From Paenibacillus roseus (GTDB lineage: Bacteria; Bacillota; Bacilli; Paenibacillales; Paenibacillaceae): a DNA stretch of 64,000 nucleotides. This document shows positions 52,057-62,000 of the stretch, in pieces (positions within the stretch are counted from its first letter, which is position 1; every line of letters starts with the position of its first letter). A model generated the notes under the pieces. It ran no database searches, was not told the origin of the DNA, and saw only the letters and a program-made list of their open reading frames with translations. The translations under genes were made by a program, and so were the position numbers. Location of the stretch: the NCBI RefSeq assembly GCF_016424485.1, contig NZ_JAELUP010000117.1, positions 1 through 64,000 on the forward strand, in the 5' to 3' direction.

Positions 52057-55000
52057 TTACAGGTCCTCAAGGACGTGAATCGCGTCCTCCAGACTCATCG
52101 TTCCTTCCGCAAGCTTGCCGAAAATGTCCCTCGCCTCCTGACGAACATCCTTCGTTTCCATCACTGGCGCCAGCTCCTGCTCCTCCTTGTTAATATGCTG
52201 CGCCAGCCGTTGAACGGATGGAAACTCGAACATGTCCGTTATCGTGACTTTGCCGGGATATCGGGAATCGATTAATTTGTGAATTCTCATCAACAGCAGC
52301 GAGTCGCCGCCGAGTTCAAAGAGGGTGTCGTGAATATCAATCTCCGGGTAGCCCAGGATCGTGCCGAAAATATTCGCTACCTCCTGCTCTACCGCATTAT
52401 ATTCATCTCCCCCTTTGCCACGCAGCGCTGCCTTGACGGGCTCGGCGCCTTGGCGGGCTGGAGCGCTGCCCTTCGGAAGAATGATCAGTCTGCCGTTATC
52501 CAACATCGCCGCGTCATAGTTGCCATTGGATACGACGCTTTGGCTTTCGAGTCCGGCACTGCCAGTTAATAGCCGGCTAATCCTCTCGTTCAGCTCCACC
52601 GACAAGTGGAAAGGGAATGCCAAATGCAGCGACAAATAAGCCGGACTTTCATTCATCTCTCCGATAAGCACTCTTGTCATATTCTGTTCAAGCGCCGTAT
52701 GAAGTCCTTCGATCGCTTTTGCTGTCGGGAGCGCCTTATATATCGAGTCGACATTAATGCCGTAACGAACCGACATGCCTGCTTCCTTCCATGAAACCCA
52801 GTTAATCGCGAGCGCGTGGCTGGCCTGCTTTCTTCTGTAGGCGGCGAAAGCGTCCAAGTATGAGTTGCCTGCCACATAGTCTCCCTGCCCGGCTTCGCCA
52901 ATCATCGATACGCCGGATGACTGCATGATGAAGAAATCCGGCTGATCCTCCCGAGTAAGCATATCCAGTATCCAGGTTCCTTCCAGCTTGGGCCGAAGTA
53001 CGCGCTCAAACACGCTCATATCCTTCTTGAACAAATAACCCGCCCCGGCAATACCGGCCCCGTGCACAACCCCGTTGATCCGACCGAATTCGGCTCGCAA
53101 CCTGTCGATGACAGACGTCATTGCGGCAAGATCGGCAACATCCGCGGAGATGAGCGTGACATGAGAACCCATAGCTTCAAGCTCCTGGAGCTTTCGCAAT
53201 TTGCCTGTCAGTTCCTCATCGTTGCCGTTAGCTATTGCAAGCAGCCACTCTTCTTTCGGCGGAAGCGGTGAACGGCTTACCAGTGCCAAATTGACGCTTG
53301 CCCTGGAAGCGAGATATTGGGCTGTTTCGAGTCCGATGCCTCCCGTACCGCCAGTTAGGAGATAAACTCCGCTAGTGTGGATCTCGGTAGCAGATGCCTC
53401 TTGTTCCTTCAGATCGACCGGCCCGTACACTTCCGCATATCTGATGCCATCCCGGTAGCATACCTGATATTGCTTCGTAAACCGCTCCAACTCCGGTACA
53501 ACCGCGTCAACAGGAGTCGTTTCGTCAAGATCAATCGCTTTGCACACGATTTGCGCAAACTCCTGGGGAATGACCTTCCCAAGCCCTGTGAGCGTTGCCC
53601 ATTCTGGACGGAGCGTCTCTTCTTGTCCTGTTGCCCCATGCAGCAGCTTCGTAAACAGCAGCATGTGCAGCTTCGATCTTGAATCGCGCCTCATGATGGC
53701 TCTTGTTAGATAGACCAGACTATATACGCCGTAGTGTTGGCTGTTCGTCAGGTCATCCAGCGTCCGGACTGCAAGACGGTCTGACAATCCGCACATATGG
53801 AGGATGTGCGTCACCCGGCGGCTGCCGAGCGCTTCCATCAGCTGATCATAGTCATTCTCGCTGCTGCCAATCGTGTAACGCTCGCTGTCATGATGCTCGA
53901 AGCCGCTGCCAAGGGTAACCGCAATCACGCTGTTGCCCCTTGCCTGCAGCATGTCGATCATTCCTTGAACGAATGGGGAATCCGCTTCGTCTCTGATGAG
54001 CAGCACCTCATTAATCGGTGCATGGTCAGCGCTCATTGGCAGTGGTTCATCAATCCAGTTAAAGCCGTAGAGAAAACCCTTCTCCTGCCCATCCTCTACT
54101 GGCCCGCGCTGCTGCTGCGGAACATCGATCCAGCATCTGCTCCGTTCAAACGGATAAGTAGGCAGCGGGACTTTGAACGGCTTTACCTTGCCCGCAAGCC
54201 TGTCCCAATCCACATCAGCCCCCCTTAGATATAGCCCCGCAAGCTGTTCGATCCGGCTGCCGGACGCAGCGGGCGAATCCCAATAAGCGGTCACTGAATC
54301 CGCTGCTTCAGCGCTCAGCCGCTCCTTCTCCTTTACCGTCAAATCATGCGCATTATGCGCTCCCTTGGCAGAGTCAACAACACGGTGAACCCCGTAATCG
54401 GCTCCTTCCACCAGGTCGAGATGTACGCGAGAAAGCTGCTCGTACAACTCGTTAATGCTTGAAGGCATCAATGCCAGCCGGTGCGAATAGTGGCCTCTGC
54501 CGACATTTGAGGTATAACAAACATCGTCGATATGCAGCTCGTCATGATCCTTCAAATAGTCCGCGTACAGGCTTATTGACTCCAGCAGCGCCTGCCTGGA
54601 TTTGGCTGATAGTGTAAACAGCCGTGGAAACAATTGCTCCCGCACCGCGAGGGCCGAAGCAGGCGCCTCTTCCAGCACGATATGGCAGTTGGTTCCGCTA
54701 ATGCCGAATGCGCTGACTCCGCATCGGCGCGGTTCGCTGCCGGATTCCCAAGGGCGTAGTTTCGTGTTCACGTATACGGACGAATCCTCGAACGGGATCG
54801 AACGGTTCGGCTCATTAAAATGGAGCGTGGGCGGCAGCTGTTTCGTCTGCAAGGCCATAACGGCTTTCATCACGCTCACGATTCCGGCTGCCTCGCTTAA
54901 ATGTCCGATATTCGTTTTTACGGAGCTGACTGCGCAAAACTGCTTGTTGCCCGTATGCTTTCTGAAAGCACCGTGAATGCCCTGGATTTCAATTGGGTCC

Positions 55001-56058
55001 CCAAGGTTGGTGCCAGTACCGTGCGTCTCGATGTAGGCAATCGTCTCGGGATCAATGCCTGCATTCTCCCATGCCTGCAGGATGACCTCGCTCTGCGCTT
55101 GCGGATTCGGTGCGGTAAGCCCTGCCGACCTTCCATCCTGATTTGTCGCGCTGCCTTTAATGACGGCGTAGATATGGTCATGATCCTTGAGCGCTTCCTT
55201 CAGCGGCTTCAAGATGATGGCTCCAATGCCTTCCCCTACCCCGGACCCGTCGGCATAGTTGTCGAACGCGCGCGATACGCCATCGGTCGATTCAATGCCG
55301 GTCTGCATGTAATCCTTATTCAATGGCATCGTGTTGATGTTAATTCCACCAGCAATGGCCATTTCGCAAGAACCGCTGCGAAGCGCCTGACAAGCCGCGT
55401 CGATGGCAACAAGCGAGGAGGAACAGGCGGTATCGATGACCATGCTCGTCCCCTTCAAATCAAGCAGATAGGAAAGCCTGCCCGATATAACCGCCGTCAG
55501 ATTGCCCACCAAGCCAATCGACAGCGCCTCCGGATCGATGTCCTCGATGATCTTGGCATACATGTCGCGGAAATTACTCGCATAACCGACGAACACACCG
55601 GTCTTTGAGCCTTCCAGTCGGCTCCCCCCGTATCCGGCATCCTCAATCGCCTGCCAACTCGTCTCTAGAAACAGACGCTGGCAAGGGTCCATCAAGCTTG
55701 CTTCACGGGGAGACAGCTTAAAAAATTGATAATCAAATTTATCGATTTCCGACAAATAGGCGCTTTTGTTATACCGAATGCCCCCCTCCGACAACCCTTT
55801 GAAAACGAGATAGCGGGAAATGTCCTGGCTGCGCGTCTCCGGGAAGTCGGCAATGCAGTTCACCTGGTTCTCGACGATATTCCAAAATTCCTTGATCGTG
55901 CTTGCGGATGGAAGCTTTGATGCCATTCCGATAATCGCAATGTCGCCAACATCCGTTTTTGTTTCAGTTTCCAGCAGCTTGATTAAGTCGATCGCCACCT
56001 GACGATCTATTGATTTGTCCTGAACACGCTCTACCAAATACTTGTATGCCTTCTCCAT
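52057..56058 (-). CDS. trans-AT PKS: KS-KR-ACP (module 3)
   Basis: 1333 aa, one module. N-terminal docking helix (YLVERVQDKSIDRQVAIDLI), KS (IAIIGMASKLP; Cys about 211 in DTACSSSLVAIDA; HGTGT; NIGHL), AT-docking linker ending in PTYPFERSRCW, KR (TGGTGGIG about 903; Tyr about 1059 in GDYVAGNSY; GAGIAGAG lacks the B-type Asp), ACP (Ser about 1253, ELGGDSLLLM) and a C-terminal docking helix (AEGTMSLEDAIHVLEDL). The KR serine region reads IMQSSGVSM, still with a Ser. The ATG at 56058 is chosen: it lies four bases after the upstream gene's TGA and has GAGAGG upstream. The in-frame codon at 56133 would overlap the previous gene. Confidence 0.92.
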   Translation of the reverse strand: MEKAYKYLVERVQDKSIDRQVAIDLIKLLETETKTDVGDIAIIGMASKLPSASTIKEFWNIVENQVNCIADFPETRSQDISRYLVFKGLSEGGIRYNKSAYLSEIDKFDYQFFKLSPREASLMDPCQRLFLETSWQAIEDAGYGGSRLEGSKTGVFVGYASNFRDMYAKIIEDIDPEALSIGLVGNLTAVISGRLSYLLDLKGTSMVIDTACSSSLVAIDAACQALRSGSCEMAIAGGININTMPLNKDYMQTGIESTDGVSRAFDNYADGSGVGEGIGAIILKPLKEALKDHDHIYAVIKGSATNQDGRSAGLTAPNPQAQSEVILQAWENAGIDPETIAYIETHGTGTNLGDPIEIQGIHGAFRKHTGNKQFCAVSSVKTNIGHLSEAAGIVSVMKAVMALQTKQLPPTLHFNEPNRSIPFEDSSVYVNTKLRPWESGSEPRRCGVSAFGISGTNCHIVLEEAPASALAVREQLFPRLFTLSAKSRQALLESISLYADYLKDHDELHIDDVCYTSNVGRGHYSHRLALMPSSINELYEQLSRVHLDLVEGADYGVHRVVDSAKGAHNAHDLTVKEKERLSAEAADSVTAYWDSPAASGSRIEQLAGLYLRGADVDWDRLAGKVKPFKVPLPTYPFERSRCWIDVPQQQRGPVEDGQEKGFLYGFNWIDEPLPMSADHAPINEVLLIRDEADSPFVQGMIDMLQARGNSVIAVTLGSGFEHHDSERYTIGSSENDYDQLMEALGSRRVTHILHMCGLSDRLAVRTLDDLTNSQHYGVYSLVYLTRAIMRRDSRSKLHMLLFTKLLHGATGQEETLRPEWATLTGLGKVIPQEFAQIVCKAIDLDETTPVDAVVPELERFTKQYQVCYRDGIRYAEVYGPVDLKEQEASATEIHTSGVYLLTGGTGGIGLETAQYLASRASVNLALVSRSPLPPKEEWLLAIANGNDEELTGKLRKLQELEAMGSHVTLISADVADLAAMTSVIDRLRAEFGRINGVVHGAGIAGAGYLFKKDMSVFERVLRPKLEGTWILDMLTREDQPDFFIMQSSGVSMIGEAGQGDYVAGNSYLDAFAAYRRKQASHALAINWVSWKEAGMSVRYGINVDSIYKALPTAKAIEGLHTALEQNMTRVLIGEMNESPAYLSLHLAFPFHLSVELNERISRLLTGSAGLESQSVVSNGNYDAAMLDNGRLIILPKGSAPARQGAEPVKAALRGKGGDEYNAVEQEVANIFGTILGYPEIDIHDTLFELGGDSLLLMRIHKLIDSRYPGKVTITDMFEFPSVQRLAQHINKEEQELAPVMETKDVRQEARDIFGKLAEGTMSLEDAIHVLEDL

Positions 56059-56062
56059 ATCC

Positions 56063-59000
56063 TCACCTCTCTTTGGAGCTGAGCTTCGACAATACCTGCT
56101 CGATATCCATGGCCCCGCTGTCAAGTTCATCAAACATCCGGTTTAAGTCGTCATCCTGAAGCGCCGCCCGATTGCCTTGCTGAGCCGCATCCATCTCTGA
56201 TTGCTCCCTGTCGAGGTGACGGGACAGCTTGTGTACAGTCGGGTATTCGAACAAATCCGTAATGGCTAGTTCCTCGACATAAACCTTTGAAAGCTTCTGA
56301 TAGATTTGACGGATCATGAGTGAGTCTGCACCCATCTCAAAAAAATTCTCATAAATGTCGATCTCCGCGAACCCAAGCACCTCCTTGCACGCTTGCGCCA
56401 CTTGCTGCTCGGTCTCGCTGAAAGAATCATAGTCTCCGCCGATCAGTTTTACAGCTGCATATCCTGCGCTCCTTGGCGTCTTTACCGACTCTTGCGCCAA
56501 GCGATTGCGAAGTGTATCCAAGCTGGCTTCAATATCAGTGGAAAGCTGAATGCCGTAGTTGGCTAACCACAAGGCCATCCTGCTTTCGATATTCAATTCC
56601 CCGATTAACACCCTGTTCTCCGGTATGTGCCAGACCTGGTCAAGCAGTTCCATCGCCAGGGCGGAATGGATCGTTTTGAAAATCGTATCCGTCTGGAAGT
56701 TATTATCGGAAGCCATCCCTTTGTCCCGCCAAGTCGTCCAATTTATCGTCACTTTACGTCTTCCGTCAGTCGAAGGGACCGCGCAATAAGCATCGAGGTA
56801 AGCATTGGCCGCGAGATAGTCGCTTTGATCCCCTGTCTCAAACATCGTTGCAACCGAGGAATAAAGAATAAAGAAATCAAGCTGATCCTGCTGTGTCAGC
56901 CGGTCCAGCAGCCACGTCCCGAAGATTTTGGCGCTGACGGTGTGCCGGAACGTGTCCAGGCTCTTGTCAATGATTGGCTCTGTTCGGACAATTCCCGCAC
57001 CATGAACAATGCCTTTAATGTCCCCGTGTCGCAGACGTATATCTTCCAGCATGGATGCGGTCTTTGCTTCATCCGAGACATCGCATCGGTACAGAATAAC
57101 TTCGGAGCCGCCAGCTTCAATGTCCCGGATAGAGACAATTTTCCCGCAAAGCTTGCGATCCTCATTGCGCTCCAGTATGCTGTCCCAATGTCTACGCTCA
57201 GGCATTGGCGAACGATTGACGAGCACCAGCTTGATCCGCCCCTTGCCGCTAAGCCACCGCGCCGTCTCCATTCCGATTCCGCCTGTGCCGCCAGTAATCA
57301 GATAAACGCCTCCCGACCGTACGGTCAGCTCTCCCGCCTCCGGTTCAGCGCGAGCGCTCAGCGGATGAAACAGCTCTACATAACGTTTGCCGTTGCGGTA
57401 AGCGACCAATCTGGAGTCGGAACTTCCAGTTATTTCGGACAGCAACTCCTCAAGATCCAATGCTTCATCGATATCGATGCCTCGGCATCTGATATTCGGA
57501 TGCTCCTTCGGGAGCGATTTGGCTAGCCCGAACAGCGGGGCATTCTCCGGTCGGAGAAGCTGTTCTTCCCCCGTAATACCGTAAGTGTCCTGGGCCAGTA
57601 CGATGACTTCGGTCTCTTGCTCGAAGCCGCTTGCTATCCAGGCCTTCATGAGGATGAACAGACTCAAAGTTCTTTTGGAAAAAATTCCCTCTAAATCATT
57701 CAGGCCCGTTACATGGGTTCTCGACAAGCCGGCGCAATGAATAATCTGGACAATCCGTTGACTTGTGCCTGCCTGCAGCAATTGCTCCCTATAATAGCTT
57801 ATTAATCTCGCTTCCTCCGAATCGGAATTCTGCTTGATTGCCGGCCCCGGAAACAGCGGCGGTTCGAACAGGACCACCTCTCTGCCCGTTCTCCTTAATG
57901 CATGGGCCAAAAGGTTAGCAAAGCCATCTTCGTCCTTGACAATCATGGTTACGCCTGACGGAGCCGGGAGTGGCGAAGCCTCCACTCGATCCAGCTGTCT
58001 CCAACCCATCGTAAAAGTGGCCGGAAGGGGATTCGGACTAGCGATCACAGGCTTGCTATGCTGCGCACGCTTCGGCAGTTCCACCCAGCACTTCGTCCGC
58101 TCGAACGGGTATACCGGCAGCTGCACTTTTGCATGGAGCCGTCCTTCGTAGTGCAGTTCCCATGGTATGTCCGCGCCCTGCACATACAGCAGACATAACT
58201 GCTCCAGCCATTCGAAACGGGCATGCGAGTCGCCCAGCATCGAGAGGGCTTGTTCCCCATCCCGCCGAAGCTCGCTTTTTCTCGCCTCGGTAATGTCACC
58301 AGGATGACGGATGCTGCGCTGGTCGCTTACCGTCCGATGAACTCCGTAGTAAATACCCTCCACAGAAATCTGCTCAAATTGCTCTTGTTCTGAGAGCAGC
58401 TTCAGCTTGACGCACAGGTCTGCTGAATCGTTCACGATGAGCGCCAGGCGGTGCGCATAATGGCCTCTCCCTGTATTGGCAGTAAAGCATATGGCTTCAA
58501 GCGCACCGTCAACTCCAGCCCTGAAATGGTTTGCGTAGCGCTTAACAAGCCTCTCGAGCGAACCGCTGCTGGCTGCGGATAGCGTTAATACATGTGGCGC
58601 CTGATTTGCTGCAACTGTATGCTTCGTCTCAGCTTCGGGCCGATACTCCTCCACAATGAGATGGCAGTTCGTTCCGCTCAGACCAAAGGAACTGATGGCG
58701 CATCGCATCGGCTGACCGTCACCTTCCCATTTCTTGCTCTGGGTGTTGATGAACAGAGGCGAGTCATACAGATCGAGCTTTGAATTCGGCTCCTGAAAGT
58801 ACAGCGTCGGGGGGATCTCCCGATTTTTAAGCGCCATAACCGCTTTAATCAGGGAGGCCATTCCGGCCCCTTCATTCAGGTGGCTGATATTCGACTTGAC
58901 CGATCCGATCGGAATAAATTGCTTCTTGTCTGTGTAGTCTTCAAGCGCATGCTTCAACCCGCTGATCTCGATCGGATCGCCAAGCGCTGTCCCCGTGCCA

Positions 59001-62000
59001 TGCGCTTCGAAGAAAGCGATCGATTCCGGATGGATGCCCGCTTTCTCCCACGCTCGTTTGATCACATCGGTCTGTGCAGCCGGATTAGGCGCGGTAATGC
59101 CCATTGACGTTCCGTCCTGATTGATCGCGCTCCCTTTAATAACCGCATGAATGTGATCTCCGTCTGCCTTGGCTTTCGCAAGCGGCTTGATGACAATGAC
59201 CGCTGTCCCTTCGCCGTTGCCGGAGCCGTCTGCATGGGCGTCAAAAGCTCTTGTTTTGCCGTCTTTGGATTCAATTCCGATCTTGTTGTGGTCATGGTTG
59301 AGCGGAATCAGAAAAAGCTTGATCCCGCCAACAAGCGCCATTTCGCAATCGCCGTTCCTTATGGCATTGCTCGCCATATGCATAGCCACAAGGGAGGAGG
59401 AACAAGCGGTATCCAATACCATGGTCGGCCCCTTCAAATCAAGCAAATGCGAAATGCGGCTTGGAATCATTGCGGAAACATTGCCAACAATGGCTTCGGA
59501 CATCATGACAGGATCGACATCCGTCAGTATCTTTTGATAAGAATCCCGGATGACGTTGGCATACCCTACATAGACGCCGGTCCGGCTGCCACGCAGCTTG
59601 TCTCCGCCATAACCTGCATCCTCCATGGCCTGCCAGGCCGTCTGCATAAACAGCCGTTGGCACGGATCGGTCAGATTGGCTTCCTTGGGCGATAGCCGGA
59701 AGAACCGATAATCGAACTCGTCGATGCCATCCAGGTAGGCGATATCCATATACCCCGGATGCTCGCCAGGGTCCTGCCCGATTGCTGCCAAATAATCTTC
59801 CACATAGACGCGACGCTCCGGCGGGATCGGTCCCGTACAATCGACAGCATTGCTGATATTAGTCCAGTATTGATCCACCGAGCCAGCCCCCGGGAACAAC
59901 GCAGCCATGCCGATGATGGCAATGTCCTCATCCGGTGAGGATGCAGGCGACGGCTTAGGTCCTACTGTACGCTTGCCCGCTTTAGTATCCTTGTCTTCCC
60001 GGCTCAGGAATGAAGCCAGTTTGGATATGGACGCATAGGCGAACAAATCGGTGATTGCGGTTTGCCCCGGAAATTGCTGTTCTACGAGTCTATGAAGACG
60101 GTGCAGCTGAAGGGAATCGCCGCCTAGCTCAAAAAAGGTGTCGTGGATGCTCAAATCCTCATAGCCCAGTACTTCCCGGTACAAGTCTTCAATGATTTCT
60201 ACGACTTCCGAATAGGCGACAGGGCTACTGCCAGGCTTCGCCTTCGTTGCTGCTCCAGGCTTCAGCCGGACAGGCGCAGCCTGATCGCTGGCGTAGTCAG
60301 AGGGGCTGAACATGACAGCACGCAGCTTCTCGGGGAGATGGAACACATCTTTGCTGAACAGCTCCAACCCGCTCGGGTTGGCGGTATTCACTTCGCCGAC
60401 CAGGACACGGCCAATGTCCTTGTTCAGTACCCTTTCGAACGCATGAAGCGCTAGTGGAGTGGGCAACGCCTTAAATATGCCGTCAATGGTCTCGCTTTTG
60501 CCTTCTCCCATACGGGCCCCTTCCCATACCACCCAATTGATCGAATGTATGGGTTTATTGAGCTTTCGCCTATAATCCGCGAAGGCATCCAAGTAACAAT
60601 TCGCTGCCGTATAATCGCTTTGTCCCATCTCGCCTACGAGCGACACTCCTGACGAAAAGAACATAAAGAAATCCAGTCCATCCTGCTTCGTTACTTGATC
60701 CAGAACCCAGGTTCCGAAAACTTTTGGACTCATTACCTTTTGGAAGTCGGCTTTATCCTTACGGATAAGAAATCCTCGGCCAGCCACGCCCGCTGCATGA
60801 ATAATGCCGTTTATTTTGCCGTATTTTTGCCTGAGCTGCTCCATCGTCCGATCCATTTCATCCAGGGAACTGACATCGACCGCGATGCACTCCACCTTTG
60901 AACCAGTGGCTGCGAGTTCGTGCAGCTTGCGGACGGTGGCATGAAGAGGCGAACCATCCGCCTGTTCCAGAATCGCCTCCCAGTCTTCCTGCTTTGGCAG
61001 CGGACTGCGGTTCAATAAGACGATGTTAATGTTGCCCTTGGAAGCCAAATGTCTGGCCGTATGCAGACCCAGATTGCCCGCACCGCCTGTAATGACGTAA
61101 ACCCCTTCTTCTTTCACCGCAACAGGTCGATCCGGCGCTTGCTCCACATCAGTCTCGATCATCATCTCGGCATACCGTTTGCCGCCCCGATAAGCGATCT
61201 GGTAAGTCGTTCTATCCGTGCATAGCTCCTTCACAACCTCGCCAGCCGTCGTCGTCGCATCCAGATCAATTGCTCTGCAGACGATATGCGGATATTCTAT
61301 TCCAATTACTTTCCCAAGACCAAATAACGGCGCATTCTCGGGCTTTAAGATTCCTTCCTCCCCGGTGACCCGGCTGACATAATCGGCGACGATAATCAGT
61401 TCCTGCTTATGGCCGATACCCGTCTGAAGGAGCGCTTTTGTCAGGTCGAATAGACTGTATACACCCATAGCTTGGCTTTCGGCCAGTTGTTCAATCGTCG
61501 AAATCCCATACGGACGGTTGCAAGAAAGCAGGTGGATGATTTTTGTGAATTTTACATGTTTAATGGCTTCCACCAGTTTATAATAATCTTCCTCTTTCTC
61601 ACTTATGGTGTAGGATTGAGGGCTTAACGCCTTGTATTGCGCGCCCCATTTTACATGAATGCAGTGAACACCTTCCTTCTCCAGCTGTTGCGTAAGTTCT
61701 TCCCATTCTCCAACAATGATGACTGTCTCTCCTTGCAGGCTGCGTGTGGAACGACCGGCTGGCTCCTCCATCCACGTCATCGCATAATAGAGCGAACCTG
61801 GACTCTCGGCCGGCGAACGATTCGGAATTTGCAACCAACTCCGCTTCCGCTCGAACGGATAGGTCGGGATTGAAACCTTTTTGGCCTTCATTCCCCGATG
61901 GAGGGCCAACCAGCCGATCGCAGCGCCGGCAATGTATAATTGAGCAAGCTGCTGAAGAAGCTCGGGCAGCTCATGTACGGGAGACGTTCTCAATTGCTTT

